A DNA stretch of 51,013 nucleotides from Bacteroidales bacterium (GTDB taxonomy: Bacteria; Bacteroidota; Bacteroidia; Bacteroidales; WCHB1-69). The notes below the pieces were generated by a model, which was not told the DNA's origin, did no database searches, and worked only from the letters and a program-made list of their open reading frames with translations. Made by a program: the position numbers and the translations under genes. Where the stretch lies: assembly GCA_016288655.1 (NCBI GenBank), contig JAEEKX010000030.1:1-51013 (forward strand), given 5' to 3'. How positions within the stretch are numbered: position 1 is the first letter of the stretch; the number at the start of each line of letters is the position of its first letter. This document shows, one piece after another, positions 7,896 to 16,615 of the stretch.

Positions 7896-10338
7896 GACCG
7901 ATGCCGAAAAGGAAGTTGATGGATCGGTTGAGTATCGTGTTCCCCTTGTCGTTCACGGTAAGCCCGATCCACTTGTCGCCCTCGGCATGGCCGGGGTCGT
8001 AGATGGGCAGCGCGGCATCCACACGGATGATGAAGAAGTTGAAGTCGAAACGCAAGCCCACGCCCGCCGCCAACCCGATCTCCTTGTAGAATCGGTTGAT
8101 CTTGAATTCGGCGTTGGGCATGTCGTCGTCCTTGCGCATGAGCCAGATGTTGCCCGCGTCGGCGAAGATGCCGTACTTGATGAACTTGTACAGCGTGCCG
8201 CGATACTCCAAGTTGAGCTCCACCTTCATGTCGCCCGTGCGGATGTCCTGGATCAGGTTCTCGTCGGCGTCGTTGTAGTACGAGCCGGGACCGAGGGTCC
8301 TGTACGGCCATCCACGCATGCTGTTGGAACCACCCAAGTAGAAACTCTTTTCGAATGGCAGCGTCCGGGATCCGAACAGCGGCACCCCGATGCCGAAGTT
8401 GAAGCGCGTGGCGATGGAGTTCTTGTTGTTGATGTTGTACGAATAGCGAAGGTCCAACTCCGCCATCTCGAAGTTACCATAGTTCCGCTTGCCAATCAGG
8501 TAGTTGCCGTACTCATCCTTCGGGGCGTTCGCCATCGCGCAGATGCCCGTCAGCAACATGCCCGACGACTCCATCTTCAAACGCAAAGTCAGCCGGTTGC
8601 GCGGGTTGGAGAAGGGATGCGTGTAGGTCAACCCGTATTTGGCCGACAGCAGGATGTTGTCCTCGTATTTCGACTGGAAGTCCTTGGAATAGAGCCGCAT
8701 CACCTCGTAGAACTCATCCCCCTTGGGCGTGATGTTGATGATACTCAGGTCAATGGGACTGAGCGAGTGGGAGAGGTAGTTGTTGTAAGACCAGTTATAG
8801 ACGAGCGCCGCATTGTACAACCCTCTGCGATAGAGGTAGTTGTCTTCGTAATGCGCACCGATTTTCAACAATGTTCCGTAACTGTTGGCTTCGATCTTCT
8901 GCGTCTTCCTGAAGAAAAGCAGTCGGCGGAAGTTCATGGAGATTTCCGCACCGATCTCCTTGTTCTCCAAGGTGAAACCTGCCGGATGCTCCTTCGTCTT
9001 GGTGCGGATACGGAAGCCGATACCGCCATACACGTTGATGCTGAAATGCTCCGCGCTGTGGAAAAGGTTCTTGTTGGAGTAGGTGAGCGACAGGTCGGCC
9101 TTGTCGCTGCGTGCCTCGATTTCGGCGGACAATGAGTGCAACTTGTTGCGTCTCATGTAATAGTAGGTGTTGAGTTGGCCGGTGCGGTTCACCGTGTCAC
9201 GCTTGCTCACATCCTCTTCCACCACAATGTTGATGTAACTGAAGTTGCGCAGGTCGTTGAGTTTCTTGCGCGAACGGCTCACCAACGTCTGTGAGTAGGG
9301 GAGGCCCTTCTTGGTCAGGATGTTATCCACTAAGATTCTGGGGCGGATGTCGGGAATCGGACGGTCGAGCGCGCGCTTGGGAATGGAGTCGAAGTTGGTG
9401 CCGATGATCGTGTAGTTGGTCTTGTCGGTGCGACTGCGGTGGTAGGTGGTGCGTTGCGTCGGCCACTGCGATGTGGGATCGTAGTTGGGATAGACGACCA
9501 CGTTGTTGAAATAGTACTTGTATGCGTGCCGCTCCTTTACCTCGGGGTCGCTGATGCGGTCGAAGTTGACGTAGATGTGGACCACCAACGTCTTGTGCCC
9601 CTTCTTGTCTAAATAACGCCTGGCGTCGAGGGTGTCGATCTTGAAGGAGACGATCTCGTTGCTGACATGGTAGTAGCCGTTGTCGCGGATGTTGCTCACC
9701 ATCCGGTCGCGCTCCTCCAGCAACTTGTCGGCATCGTACCTGTCGCCGCTGTGTATCACACAGTTGGAGGTGTCCGAGAGAATGATGCGGCGGTACTCAA
9801 CAATCTCCACGTGGTACTGGATGTCGCGGATGTGATACGGGTTGCCCGCCTCCACGAAGTAGGTCACCTCCGCCTTGTGCCGCCCAGGGTGCATCCTGTT
9901 GGGATCCTTGTAAACGATGGTGTCCCACGCCCGTGCCTCGAAGTAGCCCCAGTTGTGCATGGCCGTGTAGATCTGGTCCAAGGAGTATCCGATCATCGAG
10001 GTGTCCAACATCACCAACGGCTCGCCGTTCTCCCTCCGCTTCTGCATGAACTTCGTGTCCTTGATGACATTGCCCGCCGAATCGGTCACCGGCAGGTGGT
10101 TGACGTACCGCGCCGCCTTCAAGGGATAGATCTCCAGAAACTTCTTGTTGGTGACGGGACGTACAATGTAATATAGGTCGTCGAACAGCACGTTCTTGCT
10201 ATCGACCACCTTCACGTTGTTCTTCGTCAACATGTACTCACCGTCCTTCAGGTAGCGCGACGGACTGCACGACGGCAGTATCGCGCTGCAAGCGATAAGC
10301 ACAAGTCCGATAAGTGTCAGTGTGAGCCGTTGACGCAT
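7885..10338 (-). CDS. Lipid-anchored Omp85/TamA-family outer membrane protein (TamL-like)
   Basis: The 817-residue protein starts with a lipoprotein signal peptide whose lipobox LPSC places the acylated cysteine at position 24. POTRA-like segments follow in the first 400 residues. The rest is a C-terminal Omp85 beta-barrel with GGSNSMRGWPYRTLGPGS (the L6-loop RGW motif, near residue 680) and a final strand ending in phenylalanine (FLFGIGHAF). Omp85 proteins insert barrels into the outer membrane or secrete substrates; a lipidated TamA-type homologue is a known Bacteroidota variant that works with TamB. No tamB is visible here. The neighbouring lolA, 6 bp upstream, supports an envelope-biogenesis operon. 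The main alternative is a generic bacterial surface antigen (D15) protein. Confidence 0.87.
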   Translation of the reverse strand: MRQRLTLTLIGLVLIACSAILPSCSPSRYLKDGEYMLTKNNVKVVDSKNVLFDDLYYIVRPVTNKKFLEIYPLKAARYVNHLPVTDSAGNVIKDTKFMQKRRENGEPLVMLDTSMIGYSLDQIYTAMHNWGYFEARAWDTIVYKDPNRMHPGRHKAEVTYFVEAGNPYHIRDIQYHVEIVEYRRIILSDTSNCVIHSGDRYDADKLLEERDRMVSNIRDNGYYHVSNEIVSFKIDTLDARRYLDKKGHKTLVVHIYVNFDRISDPEVKERHAYKYYFNNVVVYPNYDPTSQWPTQRTTYHRSRTDKTNYTIIGTNFDSIPKRALDRPIPDIRPRILVDNILTKKGLPYSQTLVSRSRKKLNDLRNFSYINIVVEEDVSKRDTVNRTGQLNTYYYMRRNKLHSLSAEIEARSDKADLSLTYSNKNLFHSAEHFSINVYGGIGFRIRTKTKEHPAGFTLENKEIGAEISMNFRRLLFFRKTQKIEANSYGTLLKIGAHYEDNYLYRRGLYNAALVYNWSYNNYLSHSLSPIDLSIINITPKGDEFYEVMRLYSKDFQSKYEDNILLSAKYGLTYTHPFSNPRNRLTLRLKMESSGMLLTGICAMANAPKDEYGNYLIGKRNYGNFEMAELDLRYSYNINNKNSIATRFNFGIGVPLFGSRTLPFEKSFYLGGSNSMRGWPYRTLGPGSYYNDADENLIQDIRTGDMKVELNLEYRGTLYKFIKYGIFADAGNIWLMRKDDDMPNAEFKINRFYKEIGLAAGVGLRFDFNFFIIRVDAALPIYDPGHAEGDKWIGLTVNDKGNTILNRSINFLFGIGHAF

Positions 10339-10344
10339 GGTGGT

Positions 10345-10986
10345 TTATCTCATATCGTTGACTTCCACGCCCGGATACTTCGAAGTACTGAACTTGAAAG
10401 TGCTGTCGCTGATGGCGGCATTGGGGGTGAAGGTGTCGAAATAATAGGTGTAGATGGTGTTGTCTTTCTCATAGATCGAAATGCGGACGATCTCGTTCTT
10501 GTTCTTGTCGATGACCAACCGGATCTTGTAGTACGACTGTCCTTTCTTGGGCGTGAGGTCGATGATGGAGACGGTCTTGGCCTTCTCCACCTCCTCGCGG
10601 ATGAACTTGGCGGAGAACTCTTTTTGCCAGGTCCCTAATAATTTGGCGGGATTCAAAGCATCTTCGCTCGAACCGTCGTAGTCGTAAATGGAGACTTCGT
10701 TGGTGGATTTCTGGTAGTTCCACATCGTGACGCTGTCGCAGTAGAAGACTTGGTCATCAAAAGTGATGTAGTATTTCTCGCCTTTGATGAGGGCGACGCC
10801 GGTCGTGGCCGACAAGGTCTTCTTGTCTTTTTCGGCCTTATAGGTGTAGTTGATTTTCATGGTGGAAAATCCCTTGTATTTGGCGGCGAGGGTCTTCATC
10901 ATTTGCGTGGCACCGCCGTCCGTCGTTTGGGCGCTGCCGAAAGCGGCGATGCTGACGATGAGCAGGAGGGTGAGCAGGCGTTTCAT
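10345..10986 (-). CDS. lolA: LolA-like periplasmic lipoprotein carrier
   Basis: The 213-residue protein has a signal peptide cleaved near FGSAQ at residue 20, followed by one soluble beta-sheet domain of LolA type. Typical features are GVALIKGEKYYITFDDQVFYCDSVTMWNYQKSTNEVSIYDYD near 65-105 and a hydrophobic concave-barrel pattern. LolA carries lipoproteins from the LolCDE complex across the periplasm to the outer membrane. It lies 19 bp downstream of rfbD and 6 bp upstream of the TamA-like gene, whose product is itself a predicted outer membrane lipoprotein. Sequence divergence from proteobacterial LolA is large, as is normal in this phylum. Confidence 0.82.
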   Translation of the reverse strand: MKRLLTLLLIVSIAAFGSAQTTDGGATQMMKTLAAKYKGFSTMKINYTYKAEKDKKTLSATTGVALIKGEKYYITFDDQVFYCDSVTMWNYQKSTNEVSIYDYDGSSEDALNPAKLLGTWQKEFSAKFIREEVEKAKTVSIIDLTPKKGQSYYKIRLVIDKNKNEIVRISIYEKDNTIYTYYFDTFTPNAAISDSTFKFSTSKYPGVEVNDMR

Positions 10987-11005
10987 GGTGTTGGTTTTTA
11001 GTGGT

Positions 11006-11896
11006 TTAACGAATCCCGTTTTTGTGGTTGTGGTAGATGTGCGGGAACTCTTGAGCGAGACTTGTCTTCCAATCCGGAATGTCGAAGTTGAAGTCCTTTA
11101 TGGTTTTAGACAGGTCGAAAAGCGAAAAGTTTGGTCGGGTGGCGGGGGTGGGGTACTCTTGGGAGGAGATGGGGTGGACGGGGCAGGGGAGCCCGCTGAG
11201 GCGGATGATCTCGCAGGCGAAGTCATACCAGGTGGCGCGGCCGCCGTCGGAGAAGTGATAGGTGCTGACGCCGTCAAGTCGCTCTTCGCACTCGAGCACG
11301 CGCAGGATCAGCCGCGCCAAGTCGCCGGCCAAGGTCGGAGCGCCCACTTGGTCGCTCACCACGCGCAACACTCCGCGTTCCTCCGCCAACCGCAGCATGG
11401 TCTTGACGAAGTTGCCGCCGTAGCGCGAGTAGAGCCACTCGGTACGGATGATGACGGCGCGACCGCCCACCTCGTGGATGGCGCGTTCGCCCGCCCACTT
11501 CGATTTCCCATATACGGATATCGGATTGGGCTGCATGTCGGGACGATATGGCTCTTCCGATGTGCCGTCGAAGACGTAGTCGGTGGAGATGTGGACCAGC
11601 ATGGCGCCGTTCTTTTTCGTCGCTTCGGCCAACAGCCGTACCGCCGTCTCGTTCAGCAGGTAGGCCTTCTCCACATCGCTCTCCGCCTTATCGACCGCCG
11701 TGTATGCCGCCGCGTTTACGATAAAGTCGGCACGGGTCTCTTCCATCGTCCTCGCTATGGCTCCGCAGTCGGTGATGTCCAACTCCTCCACATCGGTGAA
11801 ATGAAAACGGAAATCGTTCGCATACATCGGCGCGATGGCTTGTAAACTCTTGCCTAACTGACCGTTGGCACCTGTTACGAGGATGTTTTTCTGCAT
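11006..11896 (-). CDS. rfbD: dTDP-4-dehydrorhamnose reductase
   Basis: The 296-residue protein starts at the ATG at 11896, directly before the Rossmann motif (MQKNILVTGANGQLGKSL); the upstream in-frame extension is not conserved in character. It shows NAAAYTAVDKAE near 65-75, a ISTDYVFDG block, and the catalytic YGKSKWAGE (YxxxK) motif of extended short-chain dehydrogenases. It reduces dTDP-4-dehydro-L-rhamnose to dTDP-L-rhamnose with NADPH for surface polysaccharide synthesis. The other rfb genes are not in the window. It heads an apparent minus-strand operon with lolA, the TamA-like gene and the RecD-like helicase. Confidence 0.92.
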   Translation of the reverse strand: MQKNILVTGANGQLGKSLQAIAPMYANDFRFHFTDVEELDITDCGAIARTMEETRADFIVNAAAYTAVDKAESDVEKAYLLNETAVRLLAEATKKNGAMLVHISTDYVFDGTSEEPYRPDMQPNPISVYGKSKWAGERAIHEVGGRAVIIRTEWLYSRYGGNFVKTMLRLAEERGVLRVVSDQVGAPTLAGDLARLILRVLECEERLDGVSTYHFSDGGRATWYDFACEIIRLSGLPCPVHPISSQEYPTPATRPNFSLFDLSKTIKDFNFDIPDWKTSLAQEFPHIYHNHKNGIR

Positions 11897-11922
11897 AGAC
11901 TGAGGGTAGATAAAAGAATTTG

Positions 11923-11930
11923 CAAAGATA
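11923..11930 (-). promoter_or_regulatory. Candidate -7 box of the rfbD operon
   Basis: The minus strand reads TATCTTTG (TAnnTTTG) 26 bp upstream of the rfbD ATG. This position also argues against a start further upstream. No convincing -33 TTG is seen. Confidence 0.5.
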
Positions 11931-11963
11931 CAAGAAATATTCCAGTATCGGTGTCTTTCTTGC

Positions 11964-12002
11964 ATAAAAAAAGAACGCCGCGTTGAAATTTGCGGCGTTC
12001 TT
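11964..12002 (-). terminator. Rho-independent terminator after mreB
   Basis: On the minus strand an 11-bp stem (AAGAACGCCGC with GCGGCGTTCTT) is followed by a seven-T run. It lies 24 bp beyond the mreB stop and separates mreB from rfbD. Confidence 0.9.
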
Positions 12003-12025
12003 CGAAGATATGGAAAATCATTGTT

Positions 12026-13051
12026 TTACTTGATGAGGAACGGGAACTTGTCGAAGTTCTTGAGGGCGATGCCGGTACCGCGGGCCACGGCCTTCAGCGG
12101 GTTGTCGGCGATGTGAACGGGCAGGTGTGTCATCTGGGAGATGCGCTTGTCGAGACCGCGCAGCAGGGCGCCGCCGCCGGCGATGTAGATGCCGTTCTGG
12201 TAGATGTCGGCGGATGATTCGGGCGGGGTGCTCTCCAACGCGCTCTTGATGGCGCCTTCGATCTCGGAAATGGAGTGGTCGAGGGCCTGGGCGATCTCGC
12301 GATAGTTGACCTTCACAGCCACGGGCAGGCCTTCCACCAGGTCACGGCCGTGTACCTCGTAGTCCGCGGGCGGCTCGTCGAGGTCTTCCACGGCGGACCC
12401 CACCGCCATCTTGATGGCCTCTGCCGTCGGCTCGCCGATGGAGATGTTGTGCTTGCGGCGCATGTAGTCGATGATGTTGTCGTTGAACTCGTCGCCCGCG
12501 ATCTTGCTGGAACGGCAGGTGACGATGCCGCCGAGGGCGATGACGGCCACCTCGCTGGTGCCGCCGCCGATGTCGATGATCATGTTGCCGTTCGGACTGA
12601 GCACGTCCAAGCCGATGCCGATGGCGGCGGCCATGGGCTCGTGGATCATCCTCACCTCCTTGGCGCCCGCCTGCTCTGCCGAGTCGCGTACGGCGCGCTT
12701 CTCCACCTCCGTGATGCCGGACGGGATGCAGATCACCATCTTCAACGCCGGCGGGAACAGATGCCCCTTCGTGCCGGTCATCTTGATGAACTCCTTGAGC
12801 ATCATCTCCGTGGCCTGGAAGTTGGCGATGACACCATCCTTCAACGGACGAATGGTCTGAATCTCCTCGTGCGTCTTTCCGTGCATCATCTGGGCCTTCT
12901 TGCCCACGGCCATGATCTGCTTCGTGCTCTTGTCGATGGCAATGATGGACGGCTCGTCAACCACGAGTTGGTCGTTCAAGAGAATCACCGTGTTGGCGGT
13001 TCCCAAGTCGATTGCAATTTCTTTTGTGAATAAAGAAGATAAACGGCGCAT
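12026..13051 (-). CDS. mreB: Rod shape-determining actin homologue MreB
   Basis: The 341-residue protein is a full-length MreB. It has the phosphate-1 motif IDLGTANT near residue 15, the phosphate-2 motif IDIGGGTSEVAVIALGG near 160, and an adenosine-motif region with IAGGGALLRGLD near 290. MreB filaments on the inner face of the membrane direct peptidoglycan elongation. The usual partners mreC, mreD, pbp2 and rodA are not adjacent: mreB is followed by a terminator and preceded, 68 bp away, by the membrane-fusion gene. Either the cluster is split in this genome or this is a second mreB copy. Confidence 0.95.
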   Translation of the reverse strand: MRRLSSLFTKEIAIDLGTANTVILLNDQLVVDEPSIIAIDKSTKQIMAVGKKAQMMHGKTHEEIQTIRPLKDGVIANFQATEMMLKEFIKMTGTKGHLFPPALKMVICIPSGITEVEKRAVRDSAEQAGAKEVRMIHEPMAAAIGIGLDVLSPNGNMIIDIGGGTSEVAVIALGGIVTCRSSKIAGDEFNDNIIDYMRRKHNISIGEPTAEAIKMAVGSAVEDLDEPPADYEVHGRDLVEGLPVAVKVNYREIAQALDHSISEIEGAIKSALESTPPESSADIYQNGIYIAGGGALLRGLDKRISQMTHLPVHIADNPLKAVARGTGIALKNFDKFPFLIK

Positions 13052-13119
13052 TGCGGTTTTGTTTTTAATTATCCTTTTTTGTTACGTAATATTTTTTTTT
13101 TTGTTACTCCTTGGGAAAA

Positions 13120-14172
13120 TTACTCCTGGGCAGTCGTGGCGTTCAGTATCTCGGGGTTCTTCACCTCCACTTCGATGCCGTCGCGGAGCTTGGTGTATCC
13201 TGTGGTGACGACGAACTCGCCGTCGTTGACGCCCGACAGCAACTCGTAGCGGTCGTTCATCCGACGTCCGAGCGTGATCTTCTGGTAACTCACCTTGCCG
13301 TCTTTATAAACATATACGTAGCGGTCGCCGCTGCCCTGCTGCTTGATGATGCAGTTGTCGGGGATGACCACGTGGCGCAGGGTGCCGTAGTTCATCGTAA
13401 CGTGCGCGTACATGCCCGGACGGATGCGCTTGTTGGCGTTCTGCAGCGTGATCTCCACCGGGAAGGTGTGCGTGCGCATGTCGATGGTGGGGTACAGCAA
13501 TGTCACCTTGCCGGTGAACTCCTCGTCGCCATAGACGTCCAACGTCACTTTCGCCGACATGCCCAACTTCACCGACTGGTACTGGCTCTCCGACACGTTG
13601 ATGAGGATCTTCACGGGCGAGATCTGCTGCACTTGCAAGATCGGGTTGCCCGCGTAGATGTCGCCGCTGTCGTAGTTGCGCAGCGTCACCACACCGTTCA
13701 ACGGACTGGTCAGCGTCGTGTTGACCGTGGTGTTCTGGTAGTTGGAACGCAGCACGTCGAGTTGCGCCTTCTGGGCATCCCAGTCCGCTTTCGACACGCC
13801 GCCGGCCTTGTACAACTCGTCGATTCGGGAGAAGGTCAACTCCATGTTGTCGAGTTGCGTCTTCAGGTTGTCGAGGTTGGTGGCGTCCATGGTCACCAAC
13901 TTCTGCCCCTTCGTCACCATGTCGCCGACTTCGACGTAGATCTTCTCGATACGCCCGGCGATGGTGGGGGCGATGTTGTTGGTCGCCTCGGCCTGAACTA
14001 CGGCGGTGTACTCGTATAACTGCTCCACGTCTTCGGCAACGACCTGCGCCAGCGTCACCTTCTGGATCTTCTCCTGGACAGGCGCGGTGGCATCTTCTGT
14101 TTTCTTTTGGCATCCTGCAACGGTCGCCACAACAAGCGCCAGCAGTGCAATCATCTGGAAATGTCTTCTCAT
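13120..14172 (-). CDS. RND-type membrane fusion (periplasmic adaptor) lipoprotein
   Basis: The protein has 350 residues from the ATG at 14172. It has a lipoprotein signal peptide with lipobox VAGC (Cys21), a barrel-sandwich hybrid domain with APTIAGRIEKIYVEVGDMVTKGQKLVTMD near 65-95, an alpha-helical hairpin near 95-150, the second lipoyl half LTSPLNGVVTLRNYDSGDIY, and beta-barrel and membrane-proximal domains. This is the AcrA/MexA-like adaptor architecture. It would join an inner membrane pump to the TolC-like protein encoded 26 bp upstream. No RND or ABC pump gene follows; mreB comes next instead, so the permease must be encoded elsewhere. A longer frame upstream exists but overlaps the TolC gene and lacks a signal peptide. 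Confidence 0.9.
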   Translation of the reverse strand: MRRHFQMIALLALVVATVAGCQKKTEDATAPVQEKIQKVTLAQVVAEDVEQLYEYTAVVQAEATNNIAPTIAGRIEKIYVEVGDMVTKGQKLVTMDATNLDNLKTQLDNMELTFSRIDELYKAGGVSKADWDAQKAQLDVLRSNYQNTTVNTTLTSPLNGVVTLRNYDSGDIYAGNPILQVQQISPVKILINVSESQYQSVKLGMSAKVTLDVYGDEEFTGKVTLLYPTIDMRTHTFPVEITLQNANKRIRPGMYAHVTMNYGTLRHVVIPDNCIIKQQGSGDRYVYVYKDGKVSYQKITLGRRMNDRYELLSGVNDGEFVVTTGYTKLRDGIEVEVKNPEILNATTAQE

Positions 14173-14198
14173 ATCGTGATTTCTTCTTTTTTTAATGA

Positions 14199-15527
14199 TT
14201 AATTCTCTTGTCCCGTGAGGGTCTCCAATTCCGCTTTGGCAGTCAGGAAGTTGTATATGGATTGATGGTAGAGCAGGCGCGATTGGGTGAGTGCCAACTC
14301 GGCGGAGTTGAGGTCGAGCCAGGTGGCCATGCCCACGTCGAACTGCTTCTGCACGATGTCGTAAGCGCGCTGGGCCTGCATCATTGTCTCCTTGTTGGAG
14401 GTCATGTCGGCCATGGCGTTGCGGATGTTCGAAAGGTTGTTGTTGACGCTCACGCGCAGGTTGTTCTCCACATACTTCCGCTGGTCTTCGAGGTTGGACT
14501 GCGACAGCCGCGCCTCCTTGATCTTGTACGACGTCCCGATCCATGCCGTGATGGGCACGTTGAGCGACAAGCCCACGACCGAGTAGGGGAACCAGTTGTA
14601 GTCGGAGAACTTGAAGTCGTTGGCCATGGTCATGTACTGGGCGCTGCCGCTGAAAGCCAGCGTGGGACAGGCCGATGCCTTCAACAACTTGATGCTCATG
14701 TCGAGACTGTTTTGCGAGATCTCCAGCTGCTTCAGGTCGCTGTTGTTGGCCAACGAAATCGTTTGGGCATCCGCCACCTGGTAGTTGAGCATTTCATCCT
14801 CGAAATCAGAGAGTTGTCCGTCAAAGATAATCGGCTCGTTGACATCCACGCCCATCAGCACCTTCAGCAGCATGGTGGAGAGGGCCAGGGCGTTTTCGGC
14901 GGAGGTGAGTTGCGGCTTCTGGTTCTTCACCTGCACGTCGGCGCGAAGTTTGTCGAAGTCGGAGGCCAGCCCCTGCTCGTATTTGTCAGCGATGTTGTTT
15001 GCGGTATATTCCACGTTGGCGTAGTTGGCCTGCAACACGCGGTAGGAATCCTTTGCCAGCAGCATCCCGTAGTAGGCCTTCTTGATCTCGTTCACCAAGG
15101 AGATGCGCGAAGAGCGGGCGCTTTCGACCGCCGCCTCCACGTCGATCTGCGAGAGCTTCAGATTGTACCACGTGGGTGCGGCCACCAACGGCAGCGAGAA
15201 ACTGATGCCGGCGCTGTAGTTGTTGCTCGTTCCCACCTCGATGGTCATCGGCGAGCCGCCCATCGCCATCGTCATCTTCTGCTTCTGTACCGTGCGCTGG
15301 TAACTTCCTGATGCAGAGACATTCGGGAACAACGCTGCAATCTGCTCGTCCTTGTAGTACTTCTTTGCCTCGATGTTGCGGTCCGCGATCTTGATGGTCG
15401 GATTTTCGCTCAAGGCAATCTCCAACGCCTGCTTAAGGTTGACATGCACCGAATCTTGCGCTGCCGACAGCAACGGCAGACACAAGACGGCCATTATCCC
15501 TAAAGTCTTTCGTAAAATATTGTTCAT
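14199..15527 (-). CDS. TolC-family outer membrane efflux protein
   Basis: The 442-residue protein has a signal peptide ending near LLSAAQ (residue 24). Two repeated outer membrane efflux domains follow, each with long alpha-helices and a short beta hairpin. Typical features are VNLKQALEIALSENPTIKIADRN at the start of repeat one, YNLKLSQIDVEAAVE, and repeat two from about residue 245. TolC-like proteins form a trimeric exit duct in the outer membrane for drug or metabolite efflux. It is the first gene of a pair with the adaptor lipoprotein downstream, and the two are clearly co-transcribed. The substrate cannot be told from the sequence. Confidence 0.92.
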   Translation of the reverse strand: MNNILRKTLGIMAVLCLPLLSAAQDSVHVNLKQALEIALSENPTIKIADRNIEAKKYYKDEQIAALFPNVSASGSYQRTVQKQKMTMAMGGSPMTIEVGTSNNYSAGISFSLPLVAAPTWYNLKLSQIDVEAAVESARSSRISLVNEIKKAYYGMLLAKDSYRVLQANYANVEYTANNIADKYEQGLASDFDKLRADVQVKNQKPQLTSAENALALSTMLLKVLMGVDVNEPIIFDGQLSDFEDEMLNYQVADAQTISLANNSDLKQLEISQNSLDMSIKLLKASACPTLAFSGSAQYMTMANDFKFSDYNWFPYSVVGLSLNVPITAWIGTSYKIKEARLSQSNLEDQRKYVENNLRVSVNNNLSNIRNAMADMTSNKETMMQAQRAYDIVQKQFDVGMATWLDLNSAELALTQSRLLYHQSIYNFLTAKAELETLTGQEN

Positions 15528-15670
15528 GAGTTGTTTGCTTTTGAATTGTAGTTGGATATCGTCTCGGCTTTCACATTTTTACCCGAAACAGCGTTTTTTG
15601 TAACGTATAACTTGAATTTTTGTTTTAGAAAAAAAATGATTTTATATTTTTTTTTGATGAGTGGATTCTT

Positions 15671-16615
15671 TTAGAGATCTGTTTCGCTATCTTTCTCTGT
15701 TTCAATGATATTTTTTTGTCGTAAGGAACGATGTATGTAAAAGAGGATGACGCCGCAGAGGAAGGCCGCCATGAGGGAGAGGATGACTGAGGTGGGTGTT
15801 AGCCCGATTTCTTCTTCAATATTATGAGTATCAGCGATATATTGCAGGATAACGGAGATGGAGTTATGCAGGAAGTGCGCCAGGACAGGCAGCCAGAGCG
15901 TGCCGCTCCACAGCATGAGGTAGCCAAGGTATGCGCCGAGGATCCATCGGGCGAAGAAGCCGTCGAATTGGAGGTGTATCGCACTGAAAATGAACGCGGT
16001 AAACCATACGGCGAAGTGTTTGCGACCGCTCCAACGTTGGAAAAGTTGCTGCAACGTGCCGCGGAAGAAGAACTCCTCGCACAGCGCCGGCAACAGCGCG
16101 CAAACCACTATGTTGAGCAGCAGGATGCCGATGCGGTGGTCGCCGGTGATGACCTCCAATACATGGTCGCTGGAGGCCTGACTCTCGTGCATCCACTGCT
16201 CCATGCCCGACAGGAATTTTGGCAAATGGATCATCTTGTTGAGTTCAACCAGCAACCCGATGGGGGAGAGCAGGAGGAATGAGATGACTATCACACCGAT
16301 GATGGCAGTGGAGGTGGTCTTGATGCGGTCGGCTGCGTTGTAGGAGAACCAGCGGTGGTCGTGGCAGTAGGCGAAGAGGATCGCGGGCAGCAGGAAAGTG
16401 CCGACGCTGCTGAAACTCTGAAGCAGCCGGTAGAAGCCCGCCTCTCCTCCGTTGATGCCATCGGGGTAGATTGCCCCTGCGATGAGCATCCCGAGGGCAC
16501 TCACTATGAGGGTACACCCCAACATCATGAGGCACAGGGCGGCCAACTGCACAAAGTGTCGTCTCCCTTCAAGCAGGGGCTTGCCGAGTGGAAATGAGGG
16601 GCGGTTATCTTTCAT
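15671..16615 (-). CDS. CPBP-family intramembrane glutamic/metallo-protease
   Basis: The 314-residue protein has about eight hydrophobic segments. The three CPBP (Abi) motifs are present: CEEFFFRG with Glu180, Glu181 and Arg185, then FSAIHLQF with His214, then AHFLHNS with His250 and Asn251. The family includes the prenyl-protein endopeptidase Rce1 and bacterial proteins involved in envelope or bacteriocin-related functions. It lies in the inner membrane. Its start overlaps the end of the PorE-like gene by 11 bp, so it is the last gene of the long minus-strand group that begins at DPP5. Its natural substrate is unknown. Confidence 0.88.
   Translation of the reverse strand: MKDNRPSFPLGKPLLEGRRHFVQLAALCLMMLGCTLIVSALGMLIAGAIYPDGINGGEAGFYRLLQSFSSVGTFLLPAILFAYCHDHRWFSYNAADRIKTTSTAIIGVIVISFLLLSPIGLLVELNKMIHLPKFLSGMEQWMHESQASSDHVLEVITGDHRIGILLLNIVVCALLPALCEEFFFRGTLQQLFQRWSGRKHFAVWFTAFIFSAIHLQFDGFFARWILGAYLGYLMLWSGTLWLPVLAHFLHNSISVILQYIADTHNIEEEIGLTPTSVILSLMAAFLCGVILFYIHRSLRQKNIIETEKDSETDL

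Noticed and set aside
14173-14544. An N-terminal extension of the membrane-fusion protein
   Set aside because: The extension overlaps the TolC gene, and the ATG at 14172 begins a clean lipoprotein signal peptide.
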